From contig JAITYX010000002.1 of the NCBI GenBank assembly GCA_021018815.1, positions 14,663,001 to 14,727,000 of the forward strand: 64,000 nucleotides of DNA, given 5' to 3'. A program made the position numbers and the translations under genes. Positions 14,734-27,829 of this stretch are shown here, piece after piece. The notes beneath the pieces are model-generated. The model was not told the origin of the DNA. It saw only the letters and a list, made by a program, of their open reading frames with translations, and ran no database searches. This DNA comes from Talinum fruticosum. Its lineage: Eukaryota > Streptophyta > Magnoliopsida > Caryophyllales > Talinaceae. Positions within the stretch are counted from its first letter, which is position 1. The number at the start of each line of letters is the position of its first letter.

Positions 14734-17700
14734 ATGGCCATGACGGATACTTTGTGTGATAACTATGACCAACCTCTTGAACTGGGTATGCTTTCTTTCT
14801 ATTTTGTTTTTAATTCATAATAATTACCTTCTAATTATTTATGTTTCTTAGTAGCCTTTTCTACCAGCCCATGTTAAGGGTAAAGGCTTACATCTGGACT
14901 TCACCATATCTTGTCATCCATATTGCATGTTGGGAAGTTACAGAAACAATTTAGAAAGACATGTCCGTTTTTGCGTGATGTTGAGTATTTGAGTTGATGT
15001 ATGGAGTTTTCCTTCATTTTACCAGGTGTTAATAGAGTTGACTTTGAGAACATTGAAGATGAGAAGAAGACAAGGATTACTGCTTTCAAGAAGGTGGCAT
15101 TTAATATGTCAAACAAGTTCCGGAATTCGCTGACAAAGAAAGGTAGAAGGAACAGCAAAGTCATGTCTTTTGCTTTGGAAGACGAACATGATCCAGAGGA
15201 AGCCAAAGCGGTGGATGCATTCCGTCAAGCACTTATCTTGGAGGAATTACTTCCTTCAAAGCACGATGATTATCACATGATGCTTAGGTACTTTCTTTTC
15301 TATGATCTGCCTGGAGTCCCTGAGTCATCCTCGTAGTTTTATGAAGTTGATTACCTTTGTGTTGGAACTTCCAATATAGACAACTCTATACACTTTGAGC
15401 TCTCCTAAAGATATTTGTGTTCAAGAACTCGTAATTCCAATAGCTATGTGTCACTTCACAGATTCTTGAAGGCTAGGAAGTTTGACATTGAGAAAACAAA
15501 GCAAATGTGGTCAGACATGCTCCAATGGAGGAAGGATTTTGGTGCTGACACAATCATGGAGGTAATTCATGGAATAACATTATTCTTTTACAAATTAGAG
15601 AGTGAAAAAAAGGAAAAAGAGTTTGTACCACCTTTTCACAGTTTATGGAAATGCTGCCTTTAACCACTATTATCAGGGAAGATTGCATCAACTTATATTA
15701 TGATCTTCTCTATATCTCAGCTGCACAGGGGGTGGGAGATGTTAAAAATTGATTGAAACCTCCACTATGTATTTGCATCTATATAACTTACATTAGCATT
15801 TGCTTCTATTTGGCCTGTATAGGACTTTGAGTTCAAGGAACTTGATGAAGTCAGGAAATACTACCCTCAAGGACATCATGGAGTTGATAAAGAAGGGAGG
15901 CCTATTTACATTGAAAAACTAGGTCAAGCTGATTCTAACAAGCTGATGCAATTCACCACCATGGACCGATACGTTATGTACCATGTTCAGGAGTTCGAGA
16001 GGACATTTTCTGCTAAGTTCCCGGCTTGCTCTATTGCTGCTAAAAGGCATATCGATCAGAGCACCACCATTTTGGATGTTCAAGGAGTGGTATGAATCAG
16101 TTTCTCTGATTGGTCAATGTTGTTTTATTATATCTTGTTCTACCACATCATTACATTCATATTTGTTCATACACCCCAAAGAATTTATCATAAATTACTT
16201 TCTTACCGTACAACTTGAAACAAAAGACATCAGTGGTACAAAACAAGGCAATTCCAAGTTTGACATAAACTTGAAATGATGCATCTACCGGAATATTTTA
16301 TCAACCCATTTTGACCTGAGTCAAACTTAACCTGTACAGCGGAATTTCCAACTCATTTTGCAAGGTTGTGTAGAATCACCTACAGTGGAAGCACTAGACT
16401 GAAACTATATGGTCTCAACAAAATTTAACCATTGAGAAGGGAACATTTGAACAGCTAAGACTTAACTGCTTCTCATATTTGATCCATAGGGAATTAAGAA
16501 CTTCAATAAAGCAGCAAGAGAACTGATCCAGCGCCTTCAGAAGATAGACGGTGACAACTACCCCGAGGTGCATTCTCTTCTTTTTGCATGCGATCTCCTT
16601 GTCTACACCATTATATCCTAAGAGTGGTCATCATTTGAAATTGATGCAATGTCGATGTTGATAGATTTCTGTTTTCCTCAGACTTTGTGCAGGATGTACA
16701 TAATAAATGCAGGATCTGGATTTAGGCTTTTATGGAACAGTGTTAAGTCTTTCCTTGATCCCAAGACGGCTCAGAAGATTCATGTCAGCACTCAATCAAT
16801 ATCTCTTGCACTGTCTTGTGCTTTTCTGATTGAGGTGTTAAGATTTTTCTGTTTATGTCCTTGTTAGGTGCTGAGTAACAAGTACCAGAGCAAGCTGCTT
16901 GAAGTCATTGATGCCAGGTATCTAACTTTAGTTTATGGACATGGCAGTCTTAGCAGAACAGACTACTTCTGAAAATTTGATTCAAAATCAGACCATCCAG
17001 ACCCAAGACTGGGCAATGTAACCCGGCTTGAGTTCAATTTGATCTAATGAACCAAACCAAAATTTCCAAACTAATTTATATTTTTCTTGAAAGGTTAATA
17101 GTACAAATTGGAAGCAGACCTGCATATATACCCTATCATTCTGTCATCTGATTTTCACCTGATATAAGACTAAACTAGACCTAAAGGACCATTTACCTGG
17201 TCTGGGTTTCAGTAAGAACGATACCATGATTATTAGGTATGTTTAGTGGATGTGAGAGACTTATGCTTACTTTATTTACACCAGTGAACTGCCAGAATTC
17301 TTGGGAGGTACGTGCACCTGTGCATCTAAAGCTGGCTGCATGAATTCAGACAAGGGACCATGGAATGACCCCGATATAATGAAGGTTCTTGCTTGGGAAA
17401 TTTTCTCCTTTCACCTACAATTGCAGATATGTTTTTTCTGTCTCATTCATTTATAGTTTATTTGTGTTTCTTTCACTTATACAGATGGTTCTTAATGGTG
17501 AGGCTAAATGTACAGTAAGAAGTTCATTCCAAGTTTTAGAAGAGAAGACAATATTTGAGGATACAATGGCAAATTCAAAGGTATATTTGTGGCAGAAATC
17601 TTTTAGCTTTGTACTGAATACGAAATGCATTTGCTGTTCTTTTTGATGTTACATTATGACCACTAACTTTTAGTTTGTTTCATGTAACTTGAAGGGATTT

Positions 17701-19419
17701 GAATCAGAAGTTTTCTACCCCTGTTCTCCCGAAGTAAGTATTCCAATCTCATTCATTGTAACTACCTTGCTTGGAAAGTGAGAGCTATTGTAGCTGGCAA
17801 ATTGGTTGTTCGGGAAGAGTTGAGGTTGGATCATTTAGGGTTGAGATTGTAGTCAATCGCATTTTTATTTTGGCCAATAGGCTTGCCAAGACCATACTAT
17901 CAATATCGGGAGCAGATTTTTGGTTGCATGGAGTTGGATCATGTCAGAGTATGTGTCTGGCTCAAAATGGAAGCTGCTTTTACAAGTTTGGATTAAGTCT
18001 GGTTTCTAGTTGTTGGGGTCGGGTTTTTTGTACAGGTTAATTTGTTGGGTCTAAGATTTATGCATCAACTTCAGTTAGTAAATAGCCATATAGGTAATTG
18101 AATACTGTGCAGAATCTTTTGAACCTGAGTATATCATTTTTACACAAAAGTAATAAAAGATATTTACAGGCTCAAATCTTCAAAGATTTGTCAAGCTCCT
18201 TCAAGCATGACAGCTTAATCCCAATGGTAGACAAGGATGTGGATAAAATATGGACCAAGTCAGTGCAAGATGACATGGCCATCTCCAAAGGTATCTATGC
18301 TACTAATTCACCGAATGTTGGTTGATTTGTGCCTAACAGACCTGCTACAATCATGATAGAGATAAATTGACTGTTATTTTCTTCTGTTTGGAACTTTCTG
18401 ATCAGAAAGTTCCCTTAGAACTGAAAACTAACTAGTTGTTCCTGGGAATAACAGGTTGTTTCTCATCAAAGAAAAGTTCCAAGGATTCTGAGGGATTCAG
18501 AAACCCTGTAATCTCAGGGATCTTGAGCCTTATCATGGGCATCATAACCATGATTAAGTTGACACGCAACGTGCCAAAAAGGCTCACTGATTCAACCCTC
18601 TATTCTAAACCGACTTACTGTGAGGATGCAGATAAGCGACAAAAACAGCCTGCACATGTCTGTGAGCCTGAGTACTTCAAAATAATGAAACGAATGGCTA
18701 AGTTGGAGGGAAAAGTGATTGCTCTAAGTGCAAAACCAGCAACTATGCCAGCTGAGAAGGAGGAGATGCTCAATGCTGCCTTGACCCGTGTAAATGCCCT
18801 TGAGCAAGAAATTTCATCTACCAAAAAGGTACTTCTTCCACATGCCTGCCTGAAGAATCATATGTATTTGATATAATTTTAGTTCAGAGATAGAGGAGGC
18901 AAAAGTGATCTAAAAGAACCCAAAACCAAACGTGCTTTTAAGTTTTTAACACAAATAAAGCCACCCAATTTCGACAAAGCTGGTTTGATGTAAGAGTTAA
19001 GACCAACCTATACCCAAAATGACCCAATTGAAAACTGACTGAATACTCAAGAAAGAAACCTAACTCAACATAAGATTGATCCTTTGTAGAATCAATCTAG
19101 CATCCATTCAACCCTGACCTGAGATATAGGTTGGTCGGTACACATTTCCCATCTCTAAGTTGAGCATATGAAAAATTTTGGGCTAATAATAAGGTGGTGA
19201 AATTCTAACGAAAACCGGCTACTGGCAGTCTCTCGAGGATGCAACACAAAAACAGGAGGAGCTCATGGCATACATGGAAAAGATCAAGAAGAAGAAGAGA
19301 AGAATGATGGTATGCCTCTACTCTTCACCTATTGCATCTTTGTTATGGGCAGTGCAATGAGTATCAGCCATCTGAAACTTTCATTTCCTTTGGTTTGCAA
19401 TTTGCAGTTCCTTTTCTGA
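14734..19419 (+). CDS. Sec14-like phosphatidylinositol/phosphatidylcholine transfer protein (SFH family)
   Basis: SFH proteins move phosphatidylinositol and phosphatidylcholine between membranes and support phosphoinositide signalling at the Golgi and plasma membrane. Fourteen coding exons, all GT/AG and in frame: 14734-14785, 15026-15287, 15462-15561, 15823-16089, 16490-16567, 16682-16783, 16868-16917, 17285-17384, 17485-17580, 17695-17733, 18170-18290, 18455-18828, 19229-19309, 19408-19419; 577 residues. CRAL-TRIO N-domain (about 70-138, with [20 protein letters not shown] and [11 protein letters not shown]) is followed by the Sec14 lipid-binding domain (about 139-320, with [43 protein letters not shown]). 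A cysteine-bearing [11 protein letters not shown] loop, a hydrophobic segment near 441-458 ([15 protein letters not shown]) and a C-terminal coiled coil with a Lys/Arg-rich tail ending FLF follow. The region between Sec14 domain and membrane segment is shorter and less conserved than in the minus-strand neighbour. Intact throughout. Confidence 0.93.
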
Positions 19420-19795
19420 ACGATTTTGTTCAGTTTATGTTGATGAGAGAGTAGGATATATCATCATGTTGCTTGGTGTAATTTAAGAATCCGAGCACCT
19501 CTAACTTGGTGGCGACTGTGAGTTCTAGCCTCTCCGCCCCACCCTGCCACCACCAACCCCCCAAAAAAAAAAAAAATTCCATCTTGTACCATATTTTTGA
19601 TCAAAGATTTGTATATAACTAGTGCCATATATATAATATATATTTCTGTTATCTTTTGTACATTATGATCAGACTTGAGCAGAGTATTCTCTTTTCTTTC
19701 TTTCTTTCTTTTTTTTTTTTGGGGGGAGATGAAGCTATGCCTTCTCTTTGTTTGGTGACTTGGCCTTAATATTGATTATTTAAAACTCTTTATAC

Positions 19796-19839
19796 AAGGA
19801 GCATTGTCTTTGATTAAAAAAAAAAAAAGGAGCATTGTC
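19796..19839 (+). mobile_element. Ultra-short LINE/retroposon tail with 13-base target duplication
   Basis: AAGGAGCATTGTC occurs at 19796-19808 and again at 19827-19839, flanking only TTTGATT plus an A11 run. A perfect direct repeat around a poly-A tail is the mark of target-primed reverse transcription. TTTGATT followed by A's is also the 3' end of the LINE fragment near 53620, so this is probably an extremely 5'-truncated copy of that family. Confidence 0.65.
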
Positions 19840-20084
19840 AATTTATGAAATTTTAGAGAAGATGGAAAAAGAAGAGTGCGAAAAAAAAGGAACTATTTGA
19901 CTTTAAAAGTTGGGGCAACGCATTGATCAAATGCACCAAGTTGGCAATATTTGTAACATGGATCCAACGACATTGATCTAATCTTTTTTAAAAGGGAATT
20001 ATGAAAATAGGGGATGAGTTTTAAAAATCAAAATAAAATAGCATATAAGATAACTTATGTTATATTTATAAACTCAGGTTCATA

Positions 20085-20240
20085 GTATAATTTACAACTC
20101 TTTACAACTTCTTACAATTTTACGGTTAATCTTATAATTTACAAAAGTGTCGATCAATGGAGTCTTGGCCTAATAGTCAAGACTAAAATCCCCAGTATAT
20201 TAGGTCTCAGATTCAATTTCCTCCTCCCCCATTATATTAT
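20085..20240 (+). mobile_element. SINE-like sequence preceded by TTACAAC repeats
   Basis: TGGCCTAATAGT (A-box-like, about 20165) is followed by GGTCTCAGATTCAATTTCC (B-box-like, about 20203), at the spacing of a tRNA-derived promoter. Upstream is a short run of TTACAACT-type units. A similar pairing of TTACAAC units and a SINE-like sequence occurs near 34370-34630 on the other strand. The boxes are degenerate, so the call is tentative. Confidence 0.4.
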
Positions 20241-20666
20241 ATTTGTATTGTTTTGTATTGCCTTTTGTGACTTATCTAAACCTCAAAAAACAACAAAAAA
20301 TTTGCCAATATCATATGGTTAAGTGCATTCTGTATTTAAGAAAATGGAAAGGTTGCACACAACTCGGATCACTGAGGTTTCAAAGAAGTCTTTAAAAACA
20401 GAGCACAAATTCTTGTCTCCCCTCCGCCAGTTCCTGTACTGTGTTAAAACTGAAATTGGAGGGTTTTGTGATTCCTCATACACAAGTTTCCGATACTCTT
20501 CTTTACATCATTTACGAGCAGAAGCTCTTTGTGGACCACAAAGTGGGTTTTCAGAGTAAGCACAGCCGCATAAAGAAACGACTTGACTTCAAAATACCGC
20601 TTCAAATCTCTTCCTCTAAATTTTCAAATGTCCCGTCTCTTTTGCTTTCTGAGCAATTAACTTCAC

Positions 20667-23600
20667 TCACCAGCAAAATCTCTTTTTCTGCTCCCAAAAA
20701 GCAAGGATGAAATCAAGGGTAAGAGTAAGATTCCTCAACAGTATGTGAAATGATCTGATGTCAAACAAATTGGTATTATAGGCCTAAGTTTGGACACCGT
20801 CTATGACAGGCAATCATGACTCCTTTCATACCCCCGCCCCCAACCAAAAAAAAAAAGTGACCAAATTTTATACATACACTGTATTTGGCTGCTTCTTGAC
20901 GGTCAATATAAGCAAGTAACTCCTCTTGCCTCATCAGAGCTTCATGTAGAGCCTGCATATGTTAGAAACCAAGATGTAAAATAAATTTAGTGCTCAAATT
21001 CATAAGTCAGAAGGATGTCTGATATTGACTATGAGCAAACCTAAAACAAAATACCACAATGGATGAAATCATTAAGGGCTAAATGGTGAAACGGTTTATT
21101 ATGATATGGAAGGGGTTTATATAGCCCTGATAAGAACAGATCTCCCACATCACAGATCAGAGAAGAGAATCCAGACCCAAACCAAAACCTGAAATGAGAA
21201 CATCAGTTTGATCTGAAGCAAACCACACCACAAATTGAAATTTGTATCACCAACATTGATTGCATTTTCTTATTTGACAACACACATTATATGCGAATAT
21301 GTGACCAAAGCCTGACCTGACCTAGAATTAAATTATTCTACCCCGACACAAAAGTAATCCAACCTGAACATACCATTTTCCAGCACTAGAACAGCAACAT
21401 ATCAGATATCTGAAATTTTACATAAAAATTTGCAAACACGGGTTTAATAAATCCCGCAAGAGATCAGTTTCCAGATAACCAACCCCGTGCAAAACCAATT
21501 TGCTGCATAAGCTAGAGGAATTTCACAAACGTACTAGCATTGCATACGTTACTGTGAGTCCCATTTTTGTTCGGTTTGGGAAGATCCAGATTCCAAATAA
21601 CTTGGTATGCTCTATACAGAAAATAATTAAAAATGCAGAACCACGAAAAGACTAGAGCGCGTCACTCATCTATGTCATGCTTGTCATATATTAATATGCC
21701 AATCTCCCTATCCATTCCTCTTCTTTTATATTTTCTGTAGGGGAGTTGGGGCATGGAAACCTTCCCATCTAATTTTTATGATCAACAATACCCTAACAAA
21801 CAAGAAAGTTCTGTACACTGAATCATGGAAGTACAAACTTAAGCAAAAGACAACCGATGTTCTTAGAAAACCTTGGACCTTGAGGCAAGCAACTACTTTG
21901 AGACTAACTGTTATTGGCAGGTATGCTGCACTAAATTGACTGTAACACAACAGTAGTGAAAAACAACCAGCATTCTCTCTAGCTCATCAGTAACAATGCA
22001 ATCCAACGCTTCACTGAGAAACCTACCATATCCACAGTTCGACTGTGCTCAAGCTAACAGAAGTTGGTGGTAAGCATAATTTGTCCTCATGCAAATTCTA
22101 AATAACTCCCCTCTCCAGTAAGAAATAAAGATTGAGTGGACTGACCTTTTTGGTAGCAATTAACTCTGCCTCCAATGCATCCACACGACATACTGCTGCA
22201 TTCAGCAATTCTTCTTTCTCATATGGCATCTCAGACGGCTTTGACTGAAGAGTATCAACTTTCTCCTCAAGTTCACGGAGCCTTTTCATTACATTGGACA
22301 GGAGATCAGCTTCAGTAAATGCAGGAGGAGGTGAAGGTGGGCGAGACTCCTGCGGAACTGCATCCAAAGAGACATCAGAGATATTAAGCTCGTTGGTAGG
22401 AGATGAGTCAGGTAACTTCTTGGTCGTACTGCCTGCCAGTGATCGGAAGATTGTGAGGAGGGTCATAAAGAGGGTCATGACCATCATCAACAAACGAGCT
22501 TGGATTCCGTCAGGAGTCTTCTTGTTATCCAGGAGAGGAAGTGTCCCTGCATTGAAATTTAAAATTCCCAATTTATTTCATTTGATATAAATATCATCGC
22601 ACGTTCGTGTAAGAAAACGGGTACAATTTGAATTCACATAATCGATAACCACAAAGATTTGGCTTGTTCCTATATGATTTAGCTTATGTCAATAAAATCT
22701 CTAGAAAGATGAGCACGGGAATACTTGGTGACAAGAAAATTATAGCGCAAATTGTTTGTAGACACTGTAAGAACCCCTCCCCCTCCCCTCCCCAACACAC
22801 ACACTCCCACCCCATTTTTGCCGGCCCGTAAAACCAAAAAAACCAAAAAACAGAACAAAACCACACACACAGTACGCACTCAAAGGATCACATCTTACTT
22901 AATTGCAAGTAATGAGAAAAAGAAAATGCTCCTCCGGTTGATACAGGAAATAATACATATAATTTATCTGAATTATAAACCATATATAAAGTATAGTTTT
23001 CTTATATGGGTAGAATTTCATAATACTTTTATTTTTATTTTATTCTTTTTCCTTACACTCTTACAGCTCGTTTGGTAAGAGGGATGGGAGTTCATAATGG
23101 AAATGGGAATTTATTTTTGGGAGTAGGAATTAGTTTATCAATTTCCATTATCCTTGTTTGGTATGTAGGAGTTTAAAATGAGAATAACTTAAAATATAAT
23201 CCCATGTTTGGTATATGGGCTTAGAATGAAAATGAGCCATTAGTGTTTTAATTGCAATAGGACATATACTTATAAGTTATACTAGGACTTCCTTGTATTA
23301 AGATGGGATATTAGGAGATAATCCTATCTTATTTTCCACGAAATAAGGTAGGGATCCATTGTGTATCATTATTAGATATATTGGAATTATTGATTTATAT
23401 TACAAAAACTCTATTCTTACTAACAAAAAGTATACTAAAGATATATCTACTCATTGTGATTGGTTGAATTTTTTTAATCAAAAACCATATTTTCATGGTG
23501 ATATTTCACATCTAATTGTGTCATGTTGTGATTAGTAAAAATTTTGTATCCATTTTATCAGTATATCTACAATGGTTGTTTATATTTAAGAGTTGTTTGA

Positions 23601-26600
23601 GTGTAGAATTTCAGTTCTACATCACTTTTACCCTACTTTATAGAAAGGCTGGTTGTTAGACCCTATACCATAGGAATAGATTTAAAACAGTGATTGGGAT
23701 ATCAATAAAATCAGTGAAGGCGGCAATTCCAAGAAGTGACCAATAAGCATATTAAGATAGTGCCTCTCCAGAAAGATTCAATAGAATCAAACAGATCAAC
23801 AATAGCTGAAATCCAGGGACACTAATGAGCACTCATGTTAAAGAGCACACAATGCATCAAATGCATAAAGGTAAAGGATCCAGGATGTCAAGTTAAATCA
23901 GCTAACCTTTTGAGGAATAAGATTTTTGAATGGATGATTGCTTCTTCCAGCCAGCATCGACAGGTTTGTCAACCATGGGTACATACTCATCGTACCCTGA
24001 AAAGTTACCAGCATATCCTGTCTTGCCAGCTATTTTAGCCTACATGTCCAAAACAAAAGAAATGGTAAATTATGTGACAAATTTTTTGGACAAGGAAAAT
24101 TCCGTGAATGTATCTAACTTGCAACAAGACCAGCGTGGACCACCACCATGGCACAGTCTGAGGAGATTTAGATGTCTACAACTATAGCCTTACAACTGAT
24201 CAGTAGAGAGGCACGTCTATGTAAAATGCAAGGTCACAAAATATTACGAATCACAGAGCAGAACCAAAGCACTCGCAGCACAATAAAGCCAAACAATATA
24301 TCCATACAAGCAAGATAGGAATCTACCTCTTCACGAACAGGAGTCAACCTCAAATGTGAGTAACTCATTGCAGCTTTGGGAGAAGCAATATCTTCAGCTT
24401 CAGATCCTGACTCAGCAGTTGATGTATCGCTCCCTTTCAACTGTTTAAGGTGAAATTACGTCACATAAAGGATTGAGATAATATAAGCTTATTTCAACCA
24501 TCCCTATTGATGACCTGATACATGTGCTTACCATGGGAAATTGTGGTTTAGCATAAGCAATAACCTTCCCTCGCTATTCAAGACTTTGACAACTTGTCTA
24601 GCACGCCGTGGCTCCCCATTACGAACCAACTGTGTATAATACATCACTTTCTTCATAATCCATTATATAATACATCACTAATCATCATCATTTACACGGC
24701 AATATGGTGCAATAATGACAAACCTTTAATATATCCGGGTTCTTCCAAGGTCCCTTATCAGATAGAAGACATCCTCCTTGATCTGCACAAGTACAAGTCC
24801 CCCAAGAAACTCTGGCAACTCACTGCACTCGAAAAACAAATTATATGATAAAATGAAGTGCAGCGTTAACATCCTTCAAAGGAAGGTCATTTGAACTAAA
24901 TAAAGAAACAAAGTATGAATGAAAGAATATACACGCCCATTACCTAGCATCAATTACTTCAAGCAACTTGCTCTGAAACTTGTTGCCTAAGACCTAAAAC
25001 AGAAATTCAAATCAGTACCATAAAAACCCTGCCTCTACCAGAGATAGACTACAAAACTTTTTATTCTTGAGTGGCAAGAATAGAGAAGGAAACACAAACT
25101 TCCCGTACATGAATCTTTGAGGTGGTTTTGGATCTAAGAAGGACTTCACAGTGTTCCATAGAAGCCTAAATCCTGGACCGGCATTAACAATGAACATTTG
25201 GTAAAGCGTCTGCACAAACACAGCCATGACAACCACCATCAACTTCTCATTCAAGAAGAGCGTTCTGGCCCAAATGATGAATGAAAGCAACATGGCATAC
25301 CTCAGGATAATTGTCCCCATCAATCTTTTGCAGCCGCGTTATAAGCTCTCTGGCAGACTTCGTGAAATTTTTAAGCCCTTAATTAATTAAAAACAGAAGC
25401 ATGCCATTGAATCAGACAAATGCGGCAAACATTCATTGTATTCACAACTGCAACTGTAGGGAGTGGGAATGACTTAATGATAAGGTCATAAAGATTCAAC
25501 ATACCACACCCTGAACATCCAAGATTGTTGTACTTGAATCTATGTGTCGTTTTGCAGCAATGGTGCAAGCTGGAAACTTAATTGCAAAACTTCTCTCAAA
25601 CTCCCGGACATGATATTTTATATAGCGATCCATAGTAGTTACTTGCATAAGTTTGTTTGGATCAACTTTTCCTAGTCTTTCAATGTAAACGGGTCTTCCC
25701 TCTTTGTCCACCCCATGATAACCATGGGGATAATACTTCAAGACTTCATTCAACTCATTGAACTCAAATTCCTGGTGGCACAAGTACCAAACATATATCA
25801 TCCAAGGGAATAACAAACTGCAAAGTGAAGGCAGTCTTCTCACAGACAGCTGTACCAACGTGAGGATCATGTACAGGTGTAAGCATCTAACAGTTAAGGA
25901 CAGACTATACCTCTACGATAGAGTCGACACCAAAGTCTTTCCTCCATCGAATCATATCAGCCCACATGTGCTTTGCTTTTTCAATATCAAATTTTCTGGC
26001 TTTAAGGAACCTGCAAGAAGACATCGCACGGGTTGTCCAGCTACCACCTTGTCTGCTACTAAAGCATGTATCAAGAAAAATAAGAAAGCATATCTCACCT
26101 CAACATCATATGATAATCATCGTATTTTTCAGGCAACAGTTCATCCAAAATCAATGCTTGACGAAATGCATCAACAGCCTGTAACTCCTCCACATCCCTA
26201 ATGTCCTCTATTGAAACCGAGCTGACACGGCCATCACTTTTCCTTCTGGTACTTTTTTTCTTAAGGGAATGTTTTAATTTGGTCGATGCATTTAGTGCCT
26301 TCTTCTTCAAAGACCAATTTCTTGACCTCCTCTCATCCTCTGAGTTCTCAAAATCAGATTTTCTTTCCCGTCTCTCCTCATGTCCAGAGGAACCCTCAAA
26401 GCCTGCACACGATAATGTAAATTAAGGTTAAAAAGGGCAGAAAACATGACTTGGTGCTACATATCAGTAAAATAGAGAATACCAAAGCAAGCCTATCACA
26501 AACATGACTAATAACCTGCAGCTGTTTATATTCTTTGAAAACATCTCAAAAGACCTAAGAAGACTAAACATATAAACAAAAACAAACAAAACAAGGAAGA

Positions 26601-27829
26601 AAAAAAAAGTATATGAATTACTACAGTCCTAACAAGTTCCAAAAAGATTGTCTAATGAGAGTCTCCAGCATTTTGAATATTTTGGATTGGAAATTGTCAA
26701 ACATAAGAGAATTGCAATAATGAATCCAAATAAATTCAGTTAAAAGGGGATGAAGGAAAGAGTCAGAAAGACTTGTCATCTTTCCAGGATGCTGAAAAGG
26801 TTCATTTTGGTAGTTGGGTCCAACTTTAGAACATGATGGACTGAAGCAAAATGTCCCACTAAATGGTCCTCTAGTTATTGAGCGAAGTAGTAGGCCGACC
26901 TCTGGGCTCCATTGGAAGCAATTCTCCGCAATCGAAGGGCGAGGTCACATACATCTTACCAACTGCCCTGTTCTTAGCCAAGACTCCCTGTTGTCGGTTA
27001 GGTTAGAGAGCAAGAAATAGATAGATAGAGAGAATGATGACAACATAAACCGTACGAACCCATTTTCTATATAGGCCAGAAGTCATCTAGAATACATCCG
27101 TGTTTGAGACAAAAGCCACAGTCAAATACCATCCATGATTTTGCCTGGTTCTCGTAGCACACTGGCAATTATGTTCAATGAAGCTAGGACATTACCTCAT
27201 TCCCAGTCCAAGACTAGACTAACAACATCAACAAGAATGATAGAATTCTTGCTCAAACTAGGCGAACAGCATTATGGCCCTTCAACGATGTTTTTATCAT
27301 CATAGTAAAGTTCACAAAAACAAACTTCAAATACAGACCAAACCAATGAGTAAGCTGACACATCCCACATAAATAAAACCAATCTATAGCCACTTATCTG
27401 CATCTTAGACAAAAGTTCTCCAAAATATACAACTGTCCTTCTCAAGATAATGAAACTCACATTTTGACCAATTCTAGCTCCCTCAACCCCCCAAAAAAAA
27501 CCCCCCAAAGGGGGAGAGGAATTCAATTCAGAGCTGTTAAGCAGAGACAGCAATTGAAGTTGAATGTGTCCTCGTGCAAAAGAGGAAAGAGAAAATTAGG
27601 ACCTGCCGTTTAAGGTTAAGGAATCAAAAAATATATATATCTATATATTCTTATCACATATAAGAGCTGAATTAAGCTACAAACCACAAACCCAAAAAAC
27701 CCTAAAAATTCAGTAAAAATTCAGTAAACCGAGGAGAGTCTTTACATAAACTAAGAGAGCCAAATACAAAGAAATCAGAGAAAATAAACACTCACAGGGC
27801 CTAGCAAATCGATCAAGCGGTCCCGACAT
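20667..27829 (-). CDS. Sec14-like SFH phosphatidylinositol transfer protein (four exons each one base short)
   Basis: Second SFH gene, converging on the first. Fourteen coding exons with GT/AG borders: 27829-27796, 26402-26099, 26010-25911, 25771-25505, 25377-25301, 25209-25109, 24993-24944, 24822-24724, 24629-24532, 24440-24327, 24039-23907, 22546-22146, 20952-20878, 20687-20667; about 625 residues if read through. The start MSGPLDRFA is typical of the family. It has the CRAL-TRIO N and Sec14 domains ([35 protein letters not shown]), the conserved linker [17 protein letters not shown] and [31 protein letters not shown], a hydrophobic stretch ([18 protein letters not shown]) and a coiled coil ending near LLAYIDRQE. 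Exons 5, 6, 8 and 9 each lack one base at short runs (plus-strand 25368-25372, 25126-25129, 24799-24803, 24568-24570). The other ten exons are intact. Either a local consensus error or a very recent pseudogene; the former is favoured because no substitution stop or splice loss is seen. Confidence 0.88.
23070..23260. mobile_element. MITE-like segment in an SFH intron
   Basis: Inside the intron between exons 23907 and 22546, the plus strand has CTCGTTTGGTAAGAGGGATGGGAGT and, about 90 and 150 bases on, further TTTGGTAT-type units with ATGGGAAT/ATTCCATT motifs in both orientations. This resembles a small hAT-like non-autonomous transposon. Boundaries are not resolved. Confidence 0.3.

Larger units (their letters stand above)
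19420..20666. other. Tail-to-tail spacer between the two SFH genes
   Basis: Holds both 3' flanks. Contents: a CT/T-rich tract near 19690-19725, a poly-A-only retroposon scar at 19796-19839, a run of TTACAAC-type repeats at about 20085-20150, and a SINE-like stretch at about 20155-20240. No coding exon other than the gene ends is supported. Confidence 0.6.

Noticed and set aside
22679..22879. Gly/Val-rich ORFs on the minus strand
   Set aside because: They fall in an SFH intron and reflect a C/A-rich low-complexity tract.
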